Assembly: GCF_005405885.1 (NCBI RefSeq)
Contig: NZ_BJFL01000006.1
Coordinates: 160,091 to 224,090, forward strand
DNA length: 64,000 bases
Reading direction: 5' to 3'
DNA from: Gandjariella thermophila
Lineage (GTDB): Bacteria > Actinomycetota > Actinomycetes > Mycobacteriales > Pseudonocardiaceae
Part shown: positions 7,804 through 17,354 of the stretch, one piece after another
Position numbering within the stretch: position 1 is the stretch's first letter
How the letters are laid out: every line of letters begins with the position of its first letter
Program-made: the position numbers and the translations under genes
The notes under the pieces: generated by a model
What the model was told of the DNA's origin: nothing
The model's database searches: none
Seen by the model: only the letters and a program-made list of their open reading frames with translations

Positions 7804-10476
7804 ATGCCTGGCGCGCCCACTGTTCGACCGAAGCGAGTACCCGGTGCGCAGGTCGAACCGGCCAGGCTGGTCGCCCGCGCCGCAGAACTGCAGCGCGCCG
7901 CGCGGGCCGCCGCGGCGGCGTTCCGGCCCAGCGAGGCGGTCCGGCTGCTGAACCGGGCATTACGCACCCTCGACCGGGCCGCCGGCGGCCAGCCACCTCC
8001 CGAGGAGCAGACCGCGCTCCGCGTCCGGATCCTGGTCGGCCTGGCCTACGTCGAGGCGGAGACGCGCAATCTCGATGCCGGGCTGGCCCGCCTGCGCACG
8101 GCGCAGGAGTTGCTGTCCGGTCTCGGCGGCGAGCGGCAGCATCTCGCGCTGCAGGGCATGGTGCACAGCCAGCACGGCATCATGCTGGGCCGGGCGGGGC
8201 GGTTCGACGACGGCATCCGGGCGCTTGACGACGCGGTCGCCGTCATGGAACTCGCGGTGGCGCGGGACGCCGCCGACCCTGGCGCACTGGGCACCGTGCT
8301 GATCAACCGCGGGTTGATGCACACGGCCGCCGGACATCCCGGGCTCGCCGCTCGTGACCTGCACCGCTGCGTCGACATCGCCGGCTCGGCGCAGCCGCCC
8401 GCCGCGGCGCCGAGCACCGACCAGCTTCCGATCATCGCCGCCAAGGCACACCACAACCTGGGCGCGCTGGCACTGCGCGTCGGGGACGTACCCAAGGCGC
8501 TGCGGTACTACGAGGAGGCCGGCGAGCTGTTCCGCGAGCTATCCCCCAGCTTCCTGCCCAAGCTGCGGATGGACCAGGCCGAGGCGCTGCTCGCGGCCGG
8601 CCTCGCCGAGGAGGCGGCCAGGCACCTGGACGAGGCGCTGCCGGAGATGCGCCGGCACCGGGACCACCAGAATCTGGCGGAGGCGGAGGCGTTCCGGGCG
8701 GCCGCCGCGCTGATCGACGACGAGCCCGCGCTGGCCAGGAAGCTGGCGACCTCGGCGCGGCGCCGGTTCCTCCGCCGCGGCAACCGGGCCTGGGCCGCGA
8801 TCGCCGCGCTGACCAGGCTGCGCGCCGAGGCGAAGGCGCCGCTGGAGCGCGGCAGGGTGCCGGCCACCCTGCCGCAACGGGCCCAGTCGCTGGCCGAGGA
8901 ACTGGCCGCGCTGCGCCTGATCGACGAGTCCGCAGTGGCCACCATGCTGGCGCTGCGGATGGAGCTGCGCCGCGACGCGGTGGACACGGCGAGCCGGCTG
9001 CTCGACGCGGTGCCCGCGCCGCGCCGGGTGACCCCGACCGACCACCGGATGCTGCTGCGGCTGTGCCGCGCCGAACTGGCCGTGGCCCGTGGCGACCGCC
9101 GCGCGGCGTTCGCCCAGGCCAGAGCGGGCCTGGCCGAGCTGGGCCGGGTGCGGGACCGGATGGGCGGGCTGGAACTGGTGTGCGGCACCGCCGTGCACGG
9201 GCGGGAACTTGGCGAGCTCGCGGTGCGGCTGGTGCTGGACGGCCCGGTCACCTCGGGCACGGCGCGGCGGCTGTTCACCTGGCTGGAGCGGACCAGGGCG
9301 CAGGTCTACCGGTACGAGCCGCTGCCGCCGATCGACGACCCGGTGCTCGCCGAACGGGTCGGCGAGTACCGGCACCTGAGCCGGGCGCTGCAGGAGGCCC
9401 GCCGGGACGGCGCCCCGGTCGGCGAACTCGCGGCCCGGCACGCCGCGCTGCAGCGTGAGGTGATGCGGCTGGGCTGGCGGGACGGGCCGTGGGGCCGACC
9501 GCGGCCGGTGGCCCGGCTGACCGACGTCGCCGAGCGGCTGGATGGCCGTGCACTAGTCAGCTTCGCCACCTCGGGCCAGGAGATGGTGGCCGTCGTGGTC
9601 GTCGACGGTCGGGCCCGGCTGGTCCGGCTCGGCGGGATGACCGGCGCGGTGGCGGCGGCCAGGGAACTGCACGCCGACCTGGACGCGCTGGCCCCGGACC
9701 ACCTGCCCGCGCCGCTGGTCGAGACGGTGTCCGCGTCGGCGCGGCGCCGGGCCGAGCGGCTGGACGCGCAGCTCGTCCGGCCGCTGGCACCGATCGTCGG
9801 CGACCGGGAGCTGGTCGTGGTGCCCACCGGGGCGCTGTACGCGGTGGCCTGGGGCGCGCTGCCGTCGCTGCGCGGTCGGCCGGTGGTGGTGGCCCCGTCC
9901 GCCACGGCGTGGCTGGCAGCGGCAACCGCACGGCCGGCGGGTGGCCGCGCGGTGCTGGTCGGCGGGCCGGGGCTGCCCGCGGCGCTGGGCGAGGTCGGCC
10001 GGCTGCGCGCGCACCGGCCGGACGCGGAACTGATCGACGTGGGCCGGGCCACGGTGGGCACGGTGCTGAAGGCGCTGGACGGCGCGGGACTGGCGCACCT
10101 CGCCGCGCACGGCGCGCACGAGCCGGAGAACGCGCTGTTCTCCCGGCTGGAACTGACCGACGGGGCGCTGTTCGCGCACGAGACCGCGCGGCTGCGCCGG
10201 CCACCCGAGCACGTCGTGCTGGCCGCCTGCGAGCTGGCGCTCAGCCGCATCCGCCCTGGCGACGAGGCACTCGGCTTCGCCGGGGCGCTGCTCGCCGCGG
10301 GCGGGCGGACGGTGACCGCGGCGACCACCAGGGTCGGCGACGAGGCCGCGGCCGCCGCCATGGCCGACTACCACCGGCTGCTGGCCACCGGACGGGCGCC
10401 GGCCGCGGCGCTCGCCGAGGCCACCGCGGCCAACCCGCTGCGCCGGCCGTTCGTCTGCCTCGGCGCCAGCGGGTAG
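7804..10476 (+). CDS. TPR-repeat protein with C-terminal CHAT (caspase-like) peptidase domain
   Basis: 890-aa cytoplasmic protein. The N-terminal ~600 residues are alpha-helical with TPR-like repeats (for example AKAHHNLGALALRVGDVPKA, LAEEAARHLDEALPEMRRHR). The C-terminal ~280 residues form a CHAT domain. The catalytic dyad appears intact: His769 in LAHLAAHG and Cys809 in VVLAACELALSR. CHAT proteins are separase/caspase-clan peptidases usually activated by a bound sensor or partner. The gene lies 75 bp after the 171-aa protein gene with no clear ribosome site, and a CATAGAT sequence lies just before the ATG, so translation may start on a leaderless or very short-leader transcript. The substrate is unknown; the co-encoded 171-aa and 79-aa proteins are candidates. 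Confidence 0.9.
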   Translation: MPGAPTVRPKRVPGAQVEPARLVARAAELQRAARAAAAAFRPSEAVRLLNRALRTLDRAAGGQPPPEEQTALRVRILVGLAYVEAETRNLDAGLARLRTAQELLSGLGGERQHLALQGMVHSQHGIMLGRAGRFDDGIRALDDAVAVMELAVARDAADPGALGTVLINRGLMHTAAGHPGLAARDLHRCVDIAGSAQPPAAAPSTDQLPIIAAKAHHNLGALALRVGDVPKALRYYEEAGELFRELSPSFLPKLRMDQAEALLAAGLAEEAARHLDEALPEMRRHRDHQNLAEAEAFRAAAALIDDEPALARKLATSARRRFLRRGNRAWAAIAALTRLRAEAKAPLERGRVPATLPQRAQSLAEELAALRLIDESAVATMLALRMELRRDAVDTASRLLDAVPAPRRVTPTDHRMLLRLCRAELAVARGDRRAAFAQARAGLAELGRVRDRMGGLELVCGTAVHGRELGELAVRLVLDGPVTSGTARRLFTWLERTRAQVYRYEPLPPIDDPVLAERVGEYRHLSRALQEARRDGAPVGELAARHAALQREVMRLGWRDGPWGRPRPVARLTDVAERLDGRALVSFATSGQEMVAVVVVDGRARLVRLGGMTGAVAAARELHADLDALAPDHLPAPLVETVSASARRRAERLDAQLVRPLAPIVGDRELVVVPTGALYAVAWGALPSLRGRPVVVAPSATAWLAAATARPAGGRAVLVGGPGLPAALGEVGRLRAHRPDAELIDVGRATVGTVLKALDGAGLAHLAAHGAHEPENALFSRLELTDGALFAHETARLRRPPEHVVLAACELALSRIRPGDEALGFAGALLAAGGRTVTAATTRVGDEAAAAAMADYHRLLATGRAPAAALAEATAANPLRRPFVCLGASG

Positions 10477-10488
10477 GTCCGGAACAGC

Positions 10489-10524
10489 CCGAGGGCCGGC
10501 CCGCGGGAGCGGACCGGCCCTCGG
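10489..10524. terminator. Bidirectional terminator between the CHAT gene and groEL
   Basis: Perfect 11-bp arms CCGAGGGCCGG (10489-10499) and CCGGCCCTCGG (10514-10524) with a 14-nt loop lie between two convergent stop codons (10476 plus, 10541 minus). They can serve both transcripts. Confidence 0.75.
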
Positions 10525-10540
10525 CTGGCGTCAGCGCGGA

Positions 10541-12217
<1,677 letters not shown>

Positions 12218-12333
12218 TTAAGGACACGTGCTCGGCCAGGCGCGGTGCCCGCGACGGACGACCGGCTCCAGGAGTCCCCAGGGACCGGCCTCACCGTCCC
12301 GACCTTGACAGGTGCGGCCCGGGCGGGTCACAC

Positions 12334-12360
12334 CTGGCACTCGGAGGGTCCGAGTGCCAA
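12334..12360 (-). promoter_or_regulatory. CIRCE operator, promoter-distal copy
   Basis: Arms CTGGCACTC (12334-12342) and GAGTGCCAA (12352-12360) are separated by exactly 9 nt, matching the HrcA-binding CIRCE layout (TTAGCACTC-N9-GAGTGCTAA). It lies just downstream of the predicted groEL transcription start, about 170 bp before the gene. Confidence 0.85.
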
Positions 12361-12365
12361 TGTCG

Positions 12366-12394
12366 TGTTTAGCACTCGACCCCGGAGAGTGCAA
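12366..12394 (-). promoter_or_regulatory. groEL promoter overlapping a second CIRCE
   Basis: Read on the minus strand, a -35 box TTGCAC (12389-12394) is followed after 17 nt by a -10 box TAAACA (12366-12371). The second CIRCE (arms TTAGCACTC at 12369-12377 and GAGTGCAAG at 12387-12395 on the plus strand, 9-nt spacer) covers both boxes, so HrcA bound there would block RNA polymerase directly. Confidence 0.8.
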
Positions 12395-12404
12395 GACGAC
12401 CCGG

Positions 12405-13655
12405 CTAGCGCGAAGTGACCACGTGCGGGTTGGTGGGCAACTGGTTTCCGCCGCCCGGACCGACCGCCACGCTGCTCCCCGGAGCGCCGGTGGGCGTGCC
12501 GCCGCCCGCGCCGCTCCCGCTTCCCCCGCTGGCGAACACGATCACCAGGACCACGATCACCACCACCGCGGCCGCGGCCACCAGCACCGGCACCAGCCAG
12601 CGGGACGTTCCCTCCCGGTCCCGGGTGAAGGTGGCCGACGACCCCACCGGAACCGGCGGGCGCAGCCGCACCGGCTCGGCCGGCGGCTGGGGCGCCGCGG
12701 GCGACGGGTACCCGGCGGCGGGCCGGTAGGGCGCCGGCGCGGGCGGCCGGGGATACCCGCCGGTGGCCGGGGCGGCGTCGACGGAGGTCTCCCGGCGGGC
12801 CGGCGGCGGGCTGCCCGGCCTCGCCACCGGGGCCAGCGCGGTGCGCGCCGCGTTGACCATCTCCTGGCAGGTGGCGTACCGCTGGTTCGGGTCCTTGGCC
12901 ATGCCCCGGCGGACCACCTCGTCAATCGCCGGCGGCAGCACCACGTAGGAGGTGACCGCGGGGATCTGCGCGCCCAGGTGGCCCTGGATCACCTCGGGCA
13001 CGCTGCCCCGGTACGGCGGCCGGCCGGTCAGGCAGGCGAACAGCACGCAGGTGAGCGCGTACAGGTCGGTGCGGCCGTCCACCGGCTCGCCGCGCAGGTG
13101 CTCGGGCGCGGCGTAGGTGGGCGAGCCGAGGAAGTCGCCGCCGCGGGTGCGGTGGCCGGTGGCGCCGCGCCGGGTGAGCCCGAAGTCGGCGAGGTAGACG
13201 TGCTCGCCGGCGGCCTCCCGGGTGGTCACCAGCACGTTCGCCGGCTTGACGTCCAGGTGCACCAGGCCGTCGCCGTGCACGGTGTCCAGCGCGTCGGCGA
13301 CCTGGCCGAGCAGCGCGAGCGCGCGGGCCGGCGAGATCGGCCCGTCCTTGATCAGGCTGGCCAGGTCGGAGCCGTCCACCAGCCGCATGGCGATGTAGAG
13401 CAGCCCGTCGACCTCGCCGAAGTCGTACAGCGGCACGACGTGCGAGTGGTCCACCGCCGAGGTGTTGCGCGCCTCGTCCACGAACCGCTCGCGGAACTCC
13501 GGGTCCTCGGTGAGGTGCTCGGCGATCACCTTGAGCGCCACCTTGCGCCCCAGCCGGACGTCGGTCGCCCGGTACATCACGCTCATGCCGCCACGGCCAA
13601 GCACGCCGTCGATGCGGTAGTGACCAAGGCGTCGCCCGGTGAGGTCCTCCGACAC
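12405..13655 (-). CDS. Membrane-anchored Ser/Thr protein kinase
   Basis: 416-aa PknA/PknB-class kinase. The kinase domain covers residues 13-275: glycine loop GRGGMS (20-25), ATP lysine Lys42, helix-C Glu61, catalytic loop HLDVKPAN (133-140), and DFG at 157-159. The arginine of the usual HRD motif is leucine (Leu134), making it a non-RD kinase; the catalytic Asp135, Lys137 and Asn140 remain. A Pro/Ala-rich juxtamembrane linker is followed by one transmembrane helix (about 353-374) and a 42-residue Gly/Ser/Pro-rich outer tail without PASTA domains. It ends about 10 bp from the groEL promoter region, on the same strand. Its targets are unknown. Confidence 0.93.
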   Translation of the reverse strand: MSEDLTGRRLGHYRIDGVLGRGGMSVMYRATDVRLGRKVALKVIAEHLTEDPEFRERFVDEARNTSAVDHSHVVPLYDFGEVDGLLYIAMRLVDGSDLASLIKDGPISPARALALLGQVADALDTVHGDGLVHLDVKPANVLVTTREAAGEHVYLADFGLTRRGATGHRTRGGDFLGSPTYAAPEHLRGEPVDGRTDLYALTCVLFACLTGRPPYRGSVPEVIQGHLGAQIPAVTSYVVLPPAIDEVVRRGMAKDPNQRYATCQEMVNAARTALAPVARPGSPPPARRETSVDAAPATGGYPRPPAPAPYRPAAGYPSPAAPQPPAEPVRLRPPVPVGSSATFTRDREGTSRWLVPVLVAAAAVVVIVVLVIVFASGGSGSGAGGGTPTGAPGSSVAVGPGGGNQLPTNPHVVTSR

Positions 13656-13730
13656 GAGAGCGCAGCCTAACGGTCGCAGCCGGAGGTCCGCTTTCCCTAC
13701 GGGACAACGACCCCGCGGCCGGACGAGCGG

Positions 13731-13761
13731 CGGCCCGGCGATCCAGCGGATCGCCGGGCCG
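13731..13761 (-). terminator. Terminator of the cold-shock gene
   Basis: Perfect 14-bp arms (13731-13744 and 13748-13761) with a 3-nt loop lie 17 bp beyond the cold-shock gene stop. Confidence 0.8.
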
Positions 13762-13777
13762 TCACGCAGCTAAGCCT

Positions 13778-13981
13778 TCAGACCTTGCGGACCTCCGCGG
13801 CCTGGCTACGGCCGTCGCGGCCGGCTTGCACCTCGAACTCCACCCGGTCCCCCTCGACGAGGGTGCGGAAGCCGTCCATCATGATCGCCGAGTAATGAAC
13901 GAAGACGTCCGGCCCGCCATCGGTGGCGATGAAGCCGTACCCCTTTTCCGAGTTGAACCACTTGACCGTGCCGACTGCCAC
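13778..13981 (-). CDS. Cold-shock domain protein
   Basis: 67-aa CspA-family single-stranded nucleic-acid-binding protein. RNP1 is KGYGFI and RNP2 is VFVHY, both intact, after the classic [11 protein letters not shown] start. The GTG start at 13981 is set by an AGGAGG site 4 nt upstream; the frame is open further upstream but that part is not family sequence. It is monocistronic, with its own terminator. A TACATAT sequence about 20 nt before the start may be the -10 box. Confidence 0.95.
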   Translation of the reverse strand: MAVGTVKWFNSEKGYGFIATDGGPDVFVHYSAIMMDGFRTLVEGDRVEFEVQAGRDGRSQAAEVRKV

Positions 13982-14141
13982 GGCGTCCTCCTTGATATGT
14001 AGCGCACGGCGCCCTGGAGCACCGCTTGGAGCGTCCGCCACGCTACCGGAGAAAACGACCTCCGCCACCCTGTTCCGCGACGCGAATGTCCGTGCCGTCG
14101 CTCGGATGTGGCCCATTCCGCCCCGGTGATCAGGCCGGCGC

Positions 14142-14816
14142 TCAGCCCCGCTGGCCGAGGCCGTTGGCGCCCAGCCAGTGGACCATCCCGAGTGGGTTGC
14201 GGGTCTGGGTGAGCACGATGCCCGGCCCAGCGAAGTCGAAGACCAGCCCCTCGCCGGTGCGCACCGACTGGTGGCCGCCCTGGCTGACCGCCCGCAGCCG
14301 GGTCTGCATGGCGTCGGCGAAGGCGACCACGTGACCGGGCTGCACGGTGATGAACTCGCCGGCCCGCAGGGTGACCACGTCCAGCGCGCCGTAGCAGGCC
14401 AGCACCGCCGCGCCGGTGCCGCCGAGGTGGGTGAGGAAGCCGTCGTCGGAGCCGAGCAGCACGCGGAACCCCGGCCACTGGGTATCCAGCCGGGCGGTGC
14501 CCGCGGAGGCCAGCCAGGCGTTGCGGGCCACGCACCAGCCCGCCGTGCCGTCGAGTTCCAGTACGTGCAGGTCGCCGGGCAGGCTCGGGGCGACGTCCAC
14601 CCAGCCGCCCTCGGCGGGTGCGGTGAACACCGCGGCCGGCGGCGGGTTGTTGCTGCGGGTCAACGACTTGAGCAGGCCGCTGCGCGGTTTGCTCTCGATG
14701 GAGATGCCGTAGCTGGTGGCCAGCATCGCGCCCGGCTCGACCTGCACCGGCTCGGCCGGGGCAAGGAGCAGCCGGGCCACCCCGAACCCCGGCGTGTGGC
14801 GGGTGCGGACCTGCAC
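14142..14816 (-). CDS. AIM24-family protein
   Basis: 224-aa protein of the AIM24/TIGR00266 (formerly DUF124) family, a double-psi-like beta-fold of unclear function. Family features include [17 protein letters not shown] near residue 30, [16 protein letters not shown] and [13 protein letters not shown]. Eukaryotic AIM24 is a mitochondrial protein; the bacterial members lack a settled function. The GTG start at 14816 has a GGAGGA site just before it. It is divergent from moeA across a 106-bp gap. Confidence 0.82.
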   Translation of the reverse strand: MQVRTRHTPGFGVARLLLAPAEPVQVEPGAMLATSYGISIESKPRSGLLKSLTRSNNPPPAAVFTAPAEGGWVDVAPSLPGDLHVLELDGTAGWCVARNAWLASAGTARLDTQWPGFRVLLGSDDGFLTHLGGTGAAVLACYGALDVVTLRAGEFITVQPGHVVAFADAMQTRLRAVSQGGHQSVRTGEGLVFDFAGPGIVLTQTRNPLGMVHWLGANGLGQRG

Positions 14817-14922
14817 GCTTCCTCCTCCACTCCTCCGCAGGTTCCCGCGCCTGCGGCCCCGGGGTGGGAGTCTGTCACGGCCAGTTGGCCGCCACGCCGT
14901 CCTGCCGAGGGAGGATGCACCC

Positions 14923-16152
14923 GTGTCGAACTCGTCACGGACCAGCCAGCAGCCGTTGATCAGCGTGGCCGAGCACCGGGCCACGGTGGCCGGGCTGCTC
15001 GGCCGGACGCCCGCCGTCCGGCTACCGCTCGCCGACTGCCTCGGCCTCGCCCTGGCCGAGGACCTGACCGCGCCCATCCCGCTGCCCTCGTTCGACAACT
15101 CGGCGATGGACGGGTACGCGGTGCGCTCTGTGGACGTGGCGGGCGCCAGCCAGGACCGGCCCGTCGAGCTGCCGGTGGCCGAGGACGTGCCGGCCGGCCG
15201 CACCGACCTGGTGCCGCTGCAGCCCGGCACCGCGCACCGGATCATGACCGGTGCGCCGGTGCCGCCCGGTGCGGATGCCGTGGTGCCGGTCGAGCACACG
15301 GACGCCGGCACGGAGCGGGTGCGGTTCCTCTCCGCCGCCGCGCCCGGTCGCAACGTGCGCAAGGCCGGCGAGGACGTGACCGAGGGCGCCACCGTGCTCG
15401 CCGCCGGCACCGAGCTTGGTCCGGCGCAGCTCGGCCTGGCCGCCGCCGTGGGCAGGGCCGAGCTGGCGGTGCACCGCCGCCCGAGGGTGCTGGTCCTGTC
15501 CACCGGCTCCGAGCTGGTCGAGCCGGGCGCCCGGCTACAGCCGGGGCAGATCTACGAGTCCAACGGGATCATGCTGGCCGCCGCGGTGCGCGAGGCCGGT
15601 GGCGAGGCCGAGTTGCTCCGCTTCGTGCCGGACGACGTGGCCGAGTTCCGTGCCGCCCTCTCCCCCCGTTTGTCCACTGTGGACCTCGTGCTCACCTCCG
15701 GCGGGGTGAGCGCGGGCGCGTACGAGGTGGTCAAGGACGCGCTCGCGGAGCACGGCGTGCGGTTCACCAAGGTTGCCGTGCAGCCGGGCATGCCGCAGGG
15801 CGCCGGGCGCTACCTCGGGGTACCGGTGGTGACGCTGCCGGGCAACCCGGTCAGCTCGCACGTGTCCTTCGAGGTGTTCGTCCGCCCGGCGCTGCGGGCC
15901 GCCGCCGGGCACGCCCAGCCGCACCGGCCACGGCTGTCCGCCGAGTTGGCCGAGGCGGTGCGCTCGCCGCGGGGGAGGCGGCAGTACCTGCGCGGCGACC
16001 ACGATCCCGCCACCGGGCGAGTTCGTCCGGTCGGCGGGCCGGGCTCGCACCTGCTCGGCTCGCTCGCCGTGGCGAACTGCCTGATCGAGATTCCGGAGCA
16101 GGTCACGGAACTGCCACAGGGCTCGACCGTGGGCGTGGTTCCGCTGCGTTGA
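14923..16152 (+). CDS. moeA: Molybdopterin molybdenumtransferase MoeA
   Basis: 409-aa enzyme that inserts molybdate into adenylylated molybdopterin, completing molybdenum cofactor. Visible motifs are PLPSFDNSAMDGYAVR, IMTGAPVPPGADAVVPVE, VLSTGSELVEPG, YESNGIML, LTSGGVSAG and LPGNPVSS, in family order (MoeA N, MoCF-binding and C-terminal domains). The start is GTG at 14923 after GGGAGG. It matches the moeA2 position next to psd and groEL2 in mycobacteria, and could supply cofactor to the molybdenum hydroxylase encoded at the left edge. Confidence 0.96.
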   Translation: MSNSSRTSQQPLISVAEHRATVAGLLGRTPAVRLPLADCLGLALAEDLTAPIPLPSFDNSAMDGYAVRSVDVAGASQDRPVELPVAEDVPAGRTDLVPLQPGTAHRIMTGAPVPPGADAVVPVEHTDAGTERVRFLSAAAPGRNVRKAGEDVTEGATVLAAGTELGPAQLGLAAAVGRAELAVHRRPRVLVLSTGSELVEPGARLQPGQIYESNGIMLAAAVREAGGEAELLRFVPDDVAEFRAALSPRLSTVDLVLTSGGVSAGAYEVVKDALAEHGVRFTKVAVQPGMPQGAGRYLGVPVVTLPGNPVSSHVSFEVFVRPALRAAAGHAQPHRPRLSAELAEAVRSPRGRRQYLRGDHDPATGRVRPVGGPGSHLLGSLAVANCLIEIPEQVTELPQGSTVGVVPLR

Positions 16153-16617
16153 TCGGTGAGGGTCGCGGTCACATGTGGGTGACCCCTAGGCTCTACCCGG
16201 TCCCAGCCGCCGGATCGCGCGAATCACCGGCACCATGGCCACCAGCAGCACAGAGTGACGAGATGTGAGCGCTGGCTCACGGTCCGCCATTGATTACTGA
16301 CTGTGACATGGGTTACACTTCGCTTCTCACCGCGGTGACAAAGGCATTCCACGTCGGGAGGATGCCGTGACCGTCCCGCGACGAGCTTCCGCGTGGCCGG
16401 GCGCCGTACCGGTCGCGCCGGGGCCGTCGGCCGATCGGTGGGGCGCGAGGAGCTGGGCGCCCGGCCGGTGCGTGCGCCGTCGGGGGGCGCACGGGCCGGC
16501 CGGGGCAGCCCCGTTCGGCCGGTGCCCACGCGGGCGCAACGCACCCTGGTCGCCACGTGGCGTAGCGTGTGCCGCACATCGACGCCACATCACGAAAGAC
16601 CAACGGATCACGACCCG
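16153..16617. other. moeA-psd intergenic stretch
   Basis: 465 bp between moeA and psd. An AT-richer patch at about 16285-16318 contains TTGATT, then 18 nt, then TACACT, a plausible promoter for psd-pssA. The rest holds only the doubtful 84-codon frame described separately. Confidence 0.4.
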
Positions 16618-16621
16618 ATGA
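16367..16621 (+). CDS. Possible small ORF upstream of psd
   Basis: An 84-codon frame starts with GTG after GGGAGG and ends in a 4-bp ATGA overlap with psd, so it is placed to be translationally coupled to it. The predicted peptide is Arg/Pro/Gly-rich with several Trp and Cys residues and no recognised domain. G/C at third positions is weaker than in true genes nearby. It could be a leader peptide or a chance frame. Confidence 0.3.
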   Translation: MTVPRRASAWPGAVPVAPGPSADRWGARSWAPGRCVRRRGAHGPAGAAPFGRCPRGRNAPWSPRGVACAAHRRHITKDQRITTR

Positions 16622-17352
16622 CCGCCGACCGCGAGCGCCGCTCCGGCGCCTTCCTCCCCCATCTGATCGAACTGGCCCGCGAGACGGTGCCCCCCATGCA
16701 CCCCGCCGGCCGTCCGTTCGTCCTGGCCGGCGCCATCGCCTCCGTACTGCTGCGCCGCCTCTGGCGCCCCGCCGGGCTGGCCGGCTGGCTGGTCACCGCG
16801 TGGTGCGCGTGGTTCTTCCGCGAGCCGGCCCGGATCGCGCCGAGCCGGCCAGGGGTCGCCGTGGCGCCCGCGGACGGCACCGTGTCCCAGGTCGCCGAGG
16901 CCGTGCCGCCCGCGGAGCTGGGCCTTCCGGCCACCCCGATGCTCCGGGTCAGCGTGTTCCTGTCCATCTTCGACGTGCACGTGCAGCGCGCTCCCGCCGA
17001 GGGTGAGGTGCGCCGGATCTCCTACCGGCCGGGGAAGTTCCTCTCCGCCGACCTGGACAAGGCCAGCGAGGACAACGAGCGCAACGCCCTGCTGCTGCGC
17101 ACCGTGGACGGGCACGACTTGGTCTGTGTACAGATCGCCGGCCTGGTGGCCCGGCGGATCGTGTGCTCGGTTGGCGAGGGCGAGAAGGTCGGCGTCGGGC
17201 AGACCTACGGGCTGATCCGCTTCGGCTCCCGCGTCGACCTCTACCTGCCCACCGGCAGCCGGGTCCTGGTCGAGCCCGGCCAGCGCACCGTCGGCGGGGA
17301 GACGGTGCTCGCCGAGCTGCCCGCGGCCGGCCCGAGCGGGACGGGAGGCTGA
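16618..17352 (+). CDS. psd: Phosphatidylserine decarboxylase proenzyme
   Basis: 244-aa membrane-associated enzyme converting phosphatidylserine to phosphatidylethanolamine. It is the short (archaeal/actinobacterial PSD-A) type: an N-terminal hydrophobic pair (AGAIASVLLRRLWRP, GWLVTAWCAWFF), VAPADGTVSQV, VFLSIFDVHVQRAP, and the self-cleavage region RFGSRVDLYLP near the C-terminus, where cleavage before the serine creates the pyruvoyl group. It is followed 2 bp later by pssA, which makes its substrate. Confidence 0.95.
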   Translation: MTADRERRSGAFLPHLIELARETVPPMHPAGRPFVLAGAIASVLLRRLWRPAGLAGWLVTAWCAWFFREPARIAPSRPGVAVAPADGTVSQVAEAVPPAELGLPATPMLRVSVFLSIFDVHVQRAPAEGEVRRISYRPGKFLSADLDKASEDNERNALLLRTVDGHDLVCVQIAGLVARRIVCSVGEGEKVGVGQTYGLIRFGSRVDLYLPTGSRVLVEPGQRTVGGETVLAELPAAGPSGTGG

Positions 17353-17354
17353 GC

